This document shows positions 34,980 to 42,677 of a stretch of 45,276 nucleotides of DNA, one piece after another. A program made the position numbers and the translations under genes. The DNA lies in assembly GCA_031367285.1 (NCBI GenBank), contig JANLPN010000090.1, positions 1-45,276 on the forward strand, given 5' to 3'. The notes under the pieces are model-generated. The model was not told the DNA's origin and did not search any database. It was given only the letters and a program-made list of their open reading frames with translations. How positions within the stretch are numbered: position 1 is the first letter of the stretch; each line of letters begins with the position of its first letter. The stretch is from CAISIP01 sp031367285. Lineage in GTDB: Bacteria > Pseudomonadota > Gammaproteobacteria > Burkholderiales > Burkholderiaceae_C.

Positions 34980-36160
34980 AACCGCTCGACGGCGTCGTGA
35001 TACTGGACTTGTCGCGCGTGCTGGCGTCGCCGCTGGGCACGATGTTCCTGGCCGAGATGGGGGCCACCGTGATCAAGGTCGAACAACCCGGCACCGGTGA
35101 TGAGACGCGTATCAACCATCCCTTCCTCAAGGGCGAGAGCGGCTACTTTTTCGTTGCCAACCGAAGCAAGCAGTCGATCACGCTCAACCTCAAGACAAAG
35201 GAAGCGCAGGACATCGTACGCAAACTCGCAGCCCAGTCCGACATCGTTTTCGAAAACTACACGCTGGGTACGCTGGCCCGTTTCGGGCTTGACTACGAGT
35301 CGCTCAAAGCCGTCAACCCCCGCCTGGTTTACGTGTCCATGACCGGCTTCGGGCAGGACGGCCCCTATGCGGACCGGCGCGGCTACGACACCGTGATCCA
35401 GGCCATGAGCGGCATCATGAGCCTGACCGGTGAACGCGGCGGCGGCCCGGTCAAAGCGGGGCTGCCGGTGGCCGACCTGATGTCCGCTTTGTGGGTCATG
35501 ATCGCCGGGTTGACCGGGCTGGCAGGCCGTGCCACCTCGGGCCATGGCTCCTACGTGGACGTGTCCATGCTCGACACCCAGGTCGCGATGCTGAGCGTTG
35601 CGGCGGCGCGGTATTTCATGCTGGGCGAAGTGCCCGAACGCATGGGCACTGAACATCTGGGGCGCGTGCCGTCCAGCACCATGGCTTGCGGCGACGGCAA
35701 ATACGTGCACATCACCACGGCTGAAAGCCAGTGGCCCGACCTGTGCAAGGCACTTGGCATCCAGGACTGGGGCACGCGCCCCGAGGTAGCCACCAACGAT
35801 GCGCGCCTGGCCCATCGCGAGGAAGTGATGCAGCGCCTGCGCATGGAACTGGCCAAGTGGAAGCGCGAAGAGTTGCTGGAGCGCTGCAACGCGCTGGGTG
35901 TACCCATAGGGCCGGTCAACGATGTGGCCGACGTGGTGAACGACCCGCATGTACGTGCGCGCGGCATGATCAAGACCTTCAACCATCCGGTGGTGGGGGA
36001 GTTTCCCGGGCTGTCCATGCCGCTGAAATTCCGTGACTACGACAACCCCGAAATGGGGCGGCCACCGCTGCTGGGCGAACACACCGAGGCGGTGCTGCGC
36101 GACCGGCTCGGCATGGGTGCGGCCGACATTGAGCAACTCAGGCAAAAGGGAGCGATCTGA
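34976..36160 (+). CDS. Family III (CaiB/BaiF) CoA-transferase
   Basis: The protein has 394 residues. It has the family start (LDGVVILDLSRVLASPLGTMFLAEMGATVIKVE, shown here only as its position 4-36), the GYDTVIQAMSG segment (137-146) and Asp167 in LPVADLMS, the position of the catalytic Asp that forms the acyl-anhydride. It moves CoA between carboxylic acids, for example from succinyl-CoA to the pathway acid. Its start overlaps the preceding crotonase as ATGA, and its last base is shared with the next ATG. Confidence 0.9.
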   Translation: MKPLDGVVILDLSRVLASPLGTMFLAEMGATVIKVEQPGTGDETRINHPFLKGESGYFFVANRSKQSITLNLKTKEAQDIVRKLAAQSDIVFENYTLGTLARFGLDYESLKAVNPRLVYVSMTGFGQDGPYADRRGYDTVIQAMSGIMSLTGERGGGPVKAGLPVADLMSALWVMIAGLTGLAGRATSGHGSYVDVSMLDTQVAMLSVAAARYFMLGEVPERMGTEHLGRVPSSTMACGDGKYVHITTAESQWPDLCKALGIQDWGTRPEVATNDARLAHREEVMQRLRMELAKWKREELLERCNALGVPIGPVNDVADVVNDPHVRARGMIKTFNHPVVGEFPGLSMPLKFRDYDNPEMGRPPLLGEHTEAVLRDRLGMGAADIEQLRQKGAI

Positions 36161-36939
36161 TGGCCACCGAATACGAAACGGTACGTGTGGACGTGGCCGA
36201 TGGCGTCGGCACCATCACACTCAACCGGCCCGACAAACGCAACGCCCTGAACTACCAGATGTGCCTGGACCTGCTGGCCGCGGTGCGCGAGGTGGAAGCA
36301 GACGAGAGCATCCGCGTCGTGCTGGTGCGCGGTGCCGGCCCTTCGTTCTGCGCCGGTGCCGACGTGGGCGAACGCAAGGGCGTCACGGAAACCTGGCTGC
36401 GCGACCGGCGCATGCGCGCCTTTGCCGCCTACGATGCCTTGCAGGACTGCGCCAAGCCCTGCATCGCGGTGGCCCATGGCCCGGTGGTGGGTTCGGGCGG
36501 CGAAATCGCCAGCGCCTGCGACTTCATCATCGCGTCCGATAAGGCCAGCTTCCGCTACCCCGAAACCGTGCGGGGCTCGGTTGGTGCCGGCCAGCGCCTG
36601 GTGCGTATCGTGGGCAAGGCGATGGCCAAAGTGCTGCTGTTTACCGGCCGCACCATAGACGCAACCGAAGCGCAACGCATCGGACTGGTCAGCATCCTGG
36701 TGCCGGCGGCCGAGCTGGAAGCTACCGTGGACAGGACCGTGGCCGAGGTCAAGGCCGCATTCCCCTTGTCAGTCAGCCTGATGAAGCGCTGCATCGACTG
36801 GGGCATTCAGTCCGACCTGCGCACCGGCATGGCCTATGAGCGCATGGCCATCGACCGCCTGCTGGCCACCGGCGACTGGCGCCAGGGCGTAGACAACTTC
36901 ATCGCCGAACGCGCCGAAGTCAAGGCCGGCAAGGCCTGA
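36160..36939 (+). CDS. Enoyl-CoA hydratase/isomerase family protein (third of three)
   Basis: The protein has 259 residues with a crotonase fold and oxyanion segment FCAGADVGER. Both catalytic glutamates are present: Glu115 (GSGGEIA) and Glu135 (YPET). It can therefore act as a hydratase, unlike the crotonase two genes earlier. Its ATG overlaps the CoA-transferase stop (TGATG), and the TetR gene begins 1 bp after its stop. Confidence 0.9.
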   Translation: MATEYETVRVDVADGVGTITLNRPDKRNALNYQMCLDLLAAVREVEADESIRVVLVRGAGPSFCAGADVGERKGVTETWLRDRRMRAFAAYDALQDCAKPCIAVAHGPVVGSGGEIASACDFIIASDKASFRYPETVRGSVGAGQRLVRIVGKAMAKVLLFTGRTIDATEAQRIGLVSILVPAAELEATVDRTVAEVKAAFPLSVSLMKRCIDWGIQSDLRTGMAYERMAIDRLLATGDWRQGVDNFIAERAEVKAGKA

Positions 36940-36940
36940 A

Positions 36941-37588
36941 ATGGCCCACGATGCAGAGGCGGCGTCCGCCTTCGACCGCAACGCGCAATACCAGACCAAG
37001 CGCAAGGCGCTGCTGTTCGAAGCGGCCCGCCTGTTCATGGAAAACGGCGAAGGCAAGTTCTCCATCACCGAAGTCGCGCGCAATCTGAACATCACCAAGC
37101 CCGCGCTGTATTACTACTTCAAGAGCAAGCAGGAGATTTTGTTTGAGTGTTACGCGCTGTCGTTCGACATTGGCGACAAGGCGCTCGAACAGGCCGTGGC
37201 GGCGGACGGCAATGCCTGCGAGACCTTGCGCGCTTTTCTCTACAACTACACGCTGTCAGGCCTGACCGAGCTGCACGCGACCATGGCCCTGCGCGAAATG
37301 GCGCTGGAGCCGGCCTACAGCAAACGCATACTGGCACGGCGCGACAGCCTGCATAAGCGCTTGCGCAAGCTGGTCACGCAGGGGCTGGCCGATGGCTCAA
37401 TTGCACCGTGCAACCCGAAGTTCGCGGTCATCGTGCTGATTGGCGCGGTCACTGAATTGCTCAAGGTCTACGACCCCGGGGGCGACATGACGGCCGAGCA
37501 GATAGCCGGGCAAACGGCCGGCCTGTTAACCGCCGGACTGGCCACGCGCGCAGTGACGGCCAGGCGCAAACCGGCCACCCGTCACTGA
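36941..37588 (+). CDS. TetR-family regulator, copy 1
   Basis: The protein has 215 residues. The N-terminal helix-turn-helix (ITEVARNLNITKPALYYYFKSKQEILFE, positions ~47-74) is typical of TetR. The ligand domain has NYTLSGLTELHATMALREM. It is the last gene of the plus-strand operon. A close paralogue is encoded at 38568-39272, sharing the LNITK(P/A)ALYYYFK helix and the NYTL(S/A)GLTELH(A/Q)TMALR segment. It probably represses the cluster and senses an acyl-CoA intermediate. Its stop overlaps the TctC gene's stop by 7 bp in convergent orientation. Confidence 0.9.
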   Translation: MAHDAEAASAFDRNAQYQTKRKALLFEAARLFMENGEGKFSITEVARNLNITKPALYYYFKSKQEILFECYALSFDIGDKALEQAVAADGNACETLRAFLYNYTLSGLTELHATMALREMALEPAYSKRILARRDSLHKRLRKLVTQGLADGSIAPCNPKFAVIVLIGAVTELLKVYDPGGDMTAEQIAGQTAGLLTAGLATRAVTARRKPATRH

Positions 37589-38571
37589 GCCTGAATCTTC
37601 TGCTCAGTGGCGATCTTCTTCCACTGGACCGTCTCCGTCTTCACCAGCGCCGTCAGCGTCGGGATGTCCATTTGCGAAGCCTCGGCGCGGTCCTGGGCGA
37701 AGAATTTGGAGAACTCTTCGGTGGTGATCGCCGCATTGATTTCCCGGTGCAGCAACTCGACCAGCGCCGGTGGTGTACCGCGCGGCGCGAATACCGCGAA
37801 CCAGCCCGACATGCTGAAGCCCGGCACCGTGGCAGCGAGCGTGGGCAGCTCGGGAGAGAGCGGGCTCGGGTTGGCGGAAGACACCGCCAGCGCACGCACC
37901 TTGCCGCTTTGCATGACGGCCGCCAGCGAACTGTAGCTGCCGATGATGGCCTGCACTTGCCCGGTGCTCAGGTCCGTGGCGGCCGGCGCCATGCCCTTGT
38001 ACGGAATATGCGTGATCTGCAATTTGGCCGCGCCCTTGAACAGTTCCATCGCCATGTGGTTCGACGAACCGATGCCGGACGAGCCGTAGTTCAGAACCCC
38101 GGGCTGGGCACGCGCGGCGTTGACGAAGTCGGCCGGTGTCTTGTAGGGGGAGCTGCCCGGCACGGCAAGAATCATCGGCACCTGGGTCAGCATCGCGACC
38201 GGCGCAAAATCTCCCACTGGGTCGTAAGGCGCCTTTTCCTGCAACGCCGGGCTAATGGTGAAGGCGCTGGAGGTCAGCAACAGCGTGGCACCGTCGGGCG
38301 CGGATTTGGCCACCACGGCGGTCCCCAGAATACTGCCGCCGCCGGGCCGGTTGTCCACCATCACGGTATTGCCGAGACGCTTGCCCAGCGCAATGGCCAA
38401 CTGGCGCGCCAGCAGGTCGGTGCTCGCGCCGGGCGCGTAGGGCACCACTATTTTTATGACCTTGGGTACGGCTACATCGGCGGCCGGCGCCGGAAAGGCG
38501 GCTGACAGGGCGACGGCCGCGACAACACCGGCCAGCAATCTCTTCATCACACAGGGAGCCAAGATGTTCAT
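37582..38571 (-). CDS. Tripartite tricarboxylate (Bug/TctC) solute receptor
   Basis: The protein has 329 residues. A signal peptide (~1-30) precedes the periplasmic binding domain, with the Bug markers VPYAPGASTDLLARQLA, VDNRPGGGSILGT and NYGSSGIGSSNHMAMELF. It captures a carboxylate in the periplasm. The membrane partners (TctA, TctB) are not in the window, as is common for orphan Bug receptors. The start at 38571 has an AGGA site and overlaps the TetR stop as ATGA, so the two are coupled. The receptor suggests that the cluster's substrate is a carboxylic acid taken from outside. Confidence 0.93.
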   Translation of the reverse strand: MNILAPCVMKRLLAGVVAAVALSAAFPAPAADVAVPKVIKIVVPYAPGASTDLLARQLAIALGKRLGNTVMVDNRPGGGSILGTAVVAKSAPDGATLLLTSSAFTISPALQEKAPYDPVGDFAPVAMLTQVPMILAVPGSSPYKTPADFVNAARAQPGVLNYGSSGIGSSNHMAMELFKGAAKLQITHIPYKGMAPAATDLSTGQVQAIIGSYSSLAAVMQSGKVRALAVSSANPSPLSPELPTLAATVPGFSMSGWFAVFAPRGTPPALVELLHREINAAITTEEFSKFFAQDRAEASQMDIPTLTALVKTETVQWKKIATEQKIQAQ

Positions 38572-39272
38572 GATTTTTTCCTGGGACGTTTATCCACCGG
38601 GGAGCGCGCGATAAACCCATTGGCCATGATCTCCACCAACTGGTCCGCCATTTGCTGGGCCGACAGCTCACCATGGCCGTCGAACGCCCGGAAAAGCCAC
38701 GAAATCGCACCCACCATGGCCATCACCAGCACCCGCGAATCGCAGGGCGCCATCGTGCCATCGGCGATACCGGCGTCGATGATGGCGCGCAAGCGGCGAT
38801 GCAGCGTGGTGCGCCGGCCATCGATGATGGCGCGATGCTCGGCCGTCAACACGTCGATGTCGCGCAGCGCCATGGTCTGGTGCAATTCGGTCAGGCCCGC
38901 CAGCGTGTAGTTGCGCACGAACAGGCGCATTTGCGCACTGGGCGCGCTGCCCTCTTGCAGCGCCCGTTCGAGCGCGTCGTCGGCCAGGTCGAAGGACGCC
39001 GCGTAACACTCGTACAGGATTTCGTGCTTGTTTTTGAAATAGTAATAAAGCGCGGCCTTGGTGATGTTGAGGTTCTGGGCAATCTCTTCGAGAGAGGTGT
39101 TGCCGAAACCGCGCTGGCCAAACACGATGCCCGCCTGTTGCAGCAGGGCGCGGCGCTTGGCCGCGAACTGTGCTTCGCGGTCGAATGCACCGGGCACCTC
39201 CGCCCTGGATCCGGCCAGGGACTTGGCCAGAGGCTTGGTCCCTGGCCTGGTCTTGACGGTACTGCTCAGCAT
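38568..39272 (-). CDS. TetR-family regulator, copy 2
   Basis: The protein has 234 residues from the ATG at 39272 (GGAG upstream); an extension to 39353 is open but not family sequence. A basic Ala/Pro-rich leader (~30 residues) precedes the helix-turn-helix (LEEIAQNLNITKAALYYYFKNKHEILYE). It is clearly paralogous to the TetR at 36941 along the whole length. It sits between the acyl-CoA dehydrogenase (28 bp upstream) and the TctC gene (overlap). Confidence 0.9.
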   Translation of the reverse strand: MLSSTVKTRPGTKPLAKSLAGSRAEVPGAFDREAQFAAKRRALLQQAGIVFGQRGFGNTSLEEIAQNLNITKAALYYYFKNKHEILYECYAASFDLADDALERALQEGSAPSAQMRLFVRNYTLAGLTELHQTMALRDIDVLTAEHRAIIDGRRTTLHRRLRAIIDAGIADGTMAPCDSRVLVMAMVGAISWLFRAFDGHGELSAQQMADQLVEIMANGFIARSPVDKRPRKKS

Positions 39273-39300
39273 GGCGTGAACTCCGTATGCGAACCGGCAA

Positions 39301-40455
39301 TCATGGGTTTTTCTTCCACTGCGAAAACTTGCGGCCCAACACCTGCGCCGCAATCATGTTCTTGTGAATCTGCGAGGTGCCGCTGTAGATCGAGCCACCG
39401 CGCACCTCGCGGTAACGCTTCTCCACCGGGTAGGCCTTCTGGTAACCATAACCGCCCAGGATCTGGATGGCGTCGTCGCAGACTTCCTTGAGCGCCTGCC
39501 CGCAATAGACCTTGGCCACGGATGTTTCCAGCGGCGAAGGCAGGCCGGCCTGGGCGTTGCTGGCGGCACGGTAGATCAGCAGTTCGCAGGCATCGAGCTT
39601 GACCCGCATGTCGGCGATCATCCACTGGATACCCTGGAACTCGCAGATGTCCTGGTTGAACTGGCGCCGTGTCTTGGAATACTGCACCGCGTAGTCGAAC
39701 GCGGCCTGCCCGGCCCCGAGCAGGCGCGCCAGGCCACCCAGGCGTTCGGCGTTGTAAACGTTGATGAGCCGCCCGAACGCGTCGCCCCGCATCACGATGT
39801 TGCCGACCGGCACGCGCAGGTTGTCGAAGAACAATTCCACCTGCAGGTCGTCGGCCATGTTCAGGCCACCCTTGCTCTTGACGAAGCCGGGTGTATCGTG
39901 CGGCACGATCACGGCGCCAATCTCGCTGGCGCGTTTGCCCGCACCGAACTGGCAGTAGACCAGCGTATGGTCGGTGTACAGCGTGTGGCTGATGAACTGC
40001 TTGCTGCCATTGATGACCACTTCGTCGCCTTCGATGCGCGCGCGCGTGGCCAGGTCGGTGGCGGCCGACCCGGCATCGGACTCGGTGATGCCGATGCTGA
40101 AGGCGCTCTCGCCGCGCACCACGGGCGGAATGAAACGCCGCTTCTGCTCATCGGTGCCCAGCACGTGGATGCTGTTAACCGCGCCTGAAGTGGAACGGTG
40201 CACGATGGGCCCGAGCATGGCGTCGCAGTAATGCAGGGTCTGCATGATCAGCAGCGTGTCCAGCAGCGGCAGGCCCTGGCCGCCGTATTCGGCCGGCATG
40301 TTCAGGCCCAGCATGCCGTGCGCTGCCAGCACTTCGCGCAACTTGCGTTCGCCTGCCGGGCTAGGGTCCTCACACAGGGGTTTGAGTTTTTTCTCATAGA
40401 GCCCGCGCGCGACCGCCATCAGTTCGCGCTGCTCATCGCTTAATCGAAAGTCCAT
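39301..40455 (-). CDS. Acyl-CoA dehydrogenase with catalytic base apparently on helix G
   Basis: The protein has 384 residues and the full acyl-CoA dehydrogenase fold, with FAD/substrate segments ITESDAGSAATD (~123-134) and GGYGYQKAYPVEKRYRE (~334-350). Near the end, IYSGTSQIH has Ser358 where medium-chain enzymes carry the catalytic Glu. A Glu at 237 (NAERLGG) lines up with the alternative catalytic base of isovaleryl-CoA and long-chain dehydrogenases. That points to a branched or otherwise unusual acyl-CoA. It lies between the racemase-like gene and the second TetR on the same strand. Confidence 0.92.
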   Translation of the reverse strand: MDFRLSDEQRELMAVARGLYEKKLKPLCEDPSPAGERKLREVLAAHGMLGLNMPAEYGGQGLPLLDTLLIMQTLHYCDAMLGPIVHRSTSGAVNSIHVLGTDEQKRRFIPPVVRGESAFSIGITESDAGSAATDLATRARIEGDEVVINGSKQFISHTLYTDHTLVYCQFGAGKRASEIGAVIVPHDTPGFVKSKGGLNMADDLQVELFFDNLRVPVGNIVMRGDAFGRLINVYNAERLGGLARLLGAGQAAFDYAVQYSKTRRQFNQDICEFQGIQWMIADMRVKLDACELLIYRAASNAQAGLPSPLETSVAKVYCGQALKEVCDDAIQILGGYGYQKAYPVEKRYREVRGGSIYSGTSQIHKNMIAAQVLGRKFSQWKKNP

Positions 40456-40504
40456 GGATGTCCCATTCAGTTTGATTGGATGCGGCCGCTACGCCGTGCA
40501 AGCT

Positions 40505-41674
40505 TCATGCGCGCTGCCAGAGGTCCGGATCGCCCGCCGCATGCTGGCCCAACGACGGATAACCGGACGGCTTTGGGTCCATCAGTTGCGGCGACAGCGG
40601 CACCGGCAAGGCCGGCAGGGTCTTGCCGTTCTTGAGCGTGAGTTGTCGGTTCCAGACGCCGCGCGCGGTGAAATGCGGATCGGCAAGCGCCGCAGTCGCG
40701 TCCTGTACCGCGTTGACACACACGTCTTCGCCTTCGAACAGCGCCAGCCAGTAGGCTGCATCGCGCTCAGCGATTTTTTCGCGCACCCGTTGCCTGACGC
40801 CCTGCGGGTCGACGCTGTCATCGCCCTGATCCGGCGTGAGCCCCAGCAGTTCGCAAAAGCGTTTCCAGAAGTGCGGTTCGATCGGCGCTGCCGCCAGTTG
40901 CACGCCATCGGAGGCAAGGTAGATGCCGTAACGCGGCGAACCGCCCGTGTGACGGCCTTCCGCCGCCGGTGGCATAGGCCGGCCCAGCAGGCCGGGCGCG
41001 AGCGCACGCGGCATCCAGGCCAGGCTGTTTTCCGCCATGGCAATGTCCAGGTGGCAACCCTTGCCGGTGGAATGGCGATGAAGTAGCGCCAGCAGGATAT
41101 TGGTGACGGCGGGCAGCGTGCCGCCGCCCACATCGGCCACGGCACCGGCGGGCATCACCGGAATACCATCGGCGCCGACCGACAGGGCCAGCATGCCCGA
41201 ACGCGCCACGTAATTGACGTCGTGGCCTGCCGCGTTGGCCAATGGCCCGGTCTGGCCATAACCCGAGATCGAGCAATAAATCAGGCGCGGATTGAGGAAA
41301 TTCAATGTCTCGTAACCCAGGCCCAGGCGCGCCATGACGCCGGGGCGGAACTGCTCGACCAGCACATCGGCTTCGCCCACAAGACGCAACACGGCGGCGC
41401 GCCCCTGGTCCGACTTGAGGTTCAAGGCCAGGCTTTTCTTGCCGCGGTTGAGCAGCGCGAACTGGATGCTTTCGTCGCCATCACGCGGCATATTGGCGCG
41501 GCCCCGGTCGCCGCCCGCGGGGCTTTCAATCTTGACCACCGACGCACCCGCGTCCACCAGCATCAGCGTGGCCAGCGGCCCCGGCAACAAGGTGGTGAAA
41601 TCGAGCACGCGGATGCCGGCCAGCGGCAGGCCATTGCCATCGTTCGCGGTGTTGTTCATGGCGCTTGCGCTCAT
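40505..41674 (-). CDS. Alpha-methylacyl-CoA racemase-like protein (CaiB/BaiF family)
   Basis: The protein has 389 residues in the family III CoA-transferase fold. The segment AGHDVNYVARSG (149-160) with His151, Asp181 (VADVGGG) and Glu266 (PIEPHF) match the catalytic residues of alpha-methylacyl-CoA racemase; their spacings of 30 and 85 residues equal those of the mycobacterial enzyme (126, 156, 241). It would interconvert the R and S forms of a 2-methylacyl-CoA so that the dehydrogenase can act. A CoA-transferase role cannot be excluded. Its start overlaps the SucD-like stop as ATGA. Confidence 0.85.
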   Translation of the reverse strand: MSASAMNNTANDGNGLPLAGIRVLDFTTLLPGPLATLMLVDAGASVVKIESPAGGDRGRANMPRDGDESIQFALLNRGKKSLALNLKSDQGRAAVLRLVGEADVLVEQFRPGVMARLGLGYETLNFLNPRLIYCSISGYGQTGPLANAAGHDVNYVARSGMLALSVGADGIPVMPAGAVADVGGGTLPAVTNILLALLHRHSTGKGCHLDIAMAENSLAWMPRALAPGLLGRPMPPAAEGRHTGGSPRYGIYLASDGVQLAAAPIEPHFWKRFCELLGLTPDQGDDSVDPQGVRQRVREKIAERDAAYWLALFEGEDVCVNAVQDATAALADPHFTARGVWNRQLTLKNGKTLPALPVPLSPQLMDPKPSGYPSLGQHAAGDPDLWQRA

Positions 41675-42534
41675 ACCAAAGCCGCGACCAATCGGGCCAG
41701 GTGGTAAGGGTCATCCGCCACGGAAACACCCGCCGCGCGCAATGCGCCGCGCTTGAACTCGGCCGACTCGCTGCGCTGGTTGACCAGGGCGCCCGCATGG
41801 CCCATGCGCCGCGCGGCAGGCGCAAAGCGGCCGTTGATGAGCGCCACCACCGGCTTTGTCAGCGCGGGCAAAACCTCGATCAGCTGGTGCTCTTTCTTGC
41901 CGCCCATTTCACCGATCAACACAATGACCTTGGTGGCGGGGTCGGCCTCGAACAGCCGCGCGTATTCGGCCGGGTTGCGGCCAATGATGGCGTCGCCACC
42001 CATGCTAACGACCGAGCTCTGGCCCAGCCCGGCCTGGGTCAACACGCGCATGACCATGCCGGCCATGGTGCCGCTGCGCGACATCACGCCCACCGGTCCG
42101 GCCAGCGCCGCGCCAGAACCGAGGCCGCTGAGCATGCCGATGCCAGGCGAGATCATGCCGAGCGAGTTGGGGCCCATGACCCAGGCGCCCTGCGCGCGTG
42201 CATAGGCCACGGCGCGCATTGCGTCATGGGTGGGCACGTATTCGGCGGCGACCATGAGCAACTTGAAACCCGCGTCAACCGCTTCGACCACGGCGTCCTC
42301 CACACCGGGCGCGGGCGCATAAATCACGGCCGCGTTGGCGCCGGCTTTTTGCAGCGCGTCGGCCATGCTGTCAAACAACGGCGTGTCTTCGTGCACCTTG
42401 CCAGCCAGGCCAGGCATGACGCCGGCCACGACGCGCGAGCCTTGCGCACGCATGCCCGCGATCATGCCGGGCGCATAAGCCGAGAGCGGGTTGTAGACCG
42501 CAATCGCCGTCTCCGGGGTCAGAAGAATTCCCAT
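41671..42534 (-). CDS. Succinyl-CoA synthetase alpha-like subunit (acid-CoA ligase)
   Basis: The protein has 287 residues. It has a CoA-binding Rossmann domain (~1-125, with GPNSLGMISPG at 121-131) and the ligase domain with His246 in RRMGHAGAL, the residue phosphorylated during catalysis and the same number as in E. coli SucD. The N-terminal CoA loop differs from SucD, so the acid is probably not succinate. It is the first gene of the minus-strand operon. The partner SucC-like subunit is encoded divergently 143 bp away rather than in the usual tandem. Confidence 0.88.
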   Translation of the reverse strand: MGILLTPETAIAVYNPLSAYAPGMIAGMRAQGSRVVAGVMPGLAGKVHEDTPLFDSMADALQKAGANAAVIYAPAPGVEDAVVEAVDAGFKLLMVAAEYVPTHDAMRAVAYARAQGAWVMGPNSLGMISPGIGMLSGLGSGAALAGPVGVMSRSGTMAGMVMRVLTQAGLGQSSVVSMGGDAIIGRNPAEYARLFEADPATKVIVLIGEMGGKKEHQLIEVLPALTKPVVALINGRFAPAARRMGHAGALVNQRSESAEFKRGALRAAGVSVADDPYHLARLVAALV

Positions 42535-42596
42535 GCAATCTCTGTGTGGCGCCAGCGGCTCCAGGTCGTAAAGTGAACCGAAAATGAACCTGAAGA

Positions 42597-42648
42597 CAAG
42601 TATCTTTCGATTAAGACAAATATTCTACCCTATGGTCAAATATACTTG
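42597..42648. promoter_or_regulatory. Inverted repeat in the sucD-like/sucC-like divergent promoter
   Basis: CAAGTATCTTT (42597-42607) and AAATATACTTG (42638-42648) are inverted copies matching at 10 of 11 bases, around a 30-bp AT-rich centre. A shared operator for both divergent genes is plausible. It contains the TTTGACCA octamer (minus strand, 42640-42633) also found in the operator upstream of the lyase-like operon. Confidence 0.45.
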
Positions 42649-42651
42649 CAA
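42622..42651 (-). promoter_or_regulatory. Sigma70-like promoter for the sucD-like operon
   Basis: Read on the minus strand, TTGCAA (42651-42646) and TAGAAT (42627-42622) are spaced by 18 bp. It overlaps the right arm of the inverted repeat, so a repressor bound there would occlude it. The start codon is about 90 bp downstream. Confidence 0.5.
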
Positions 42652-42677
42652 TCGACAAAATTGCCGAGGAGTCCCAA

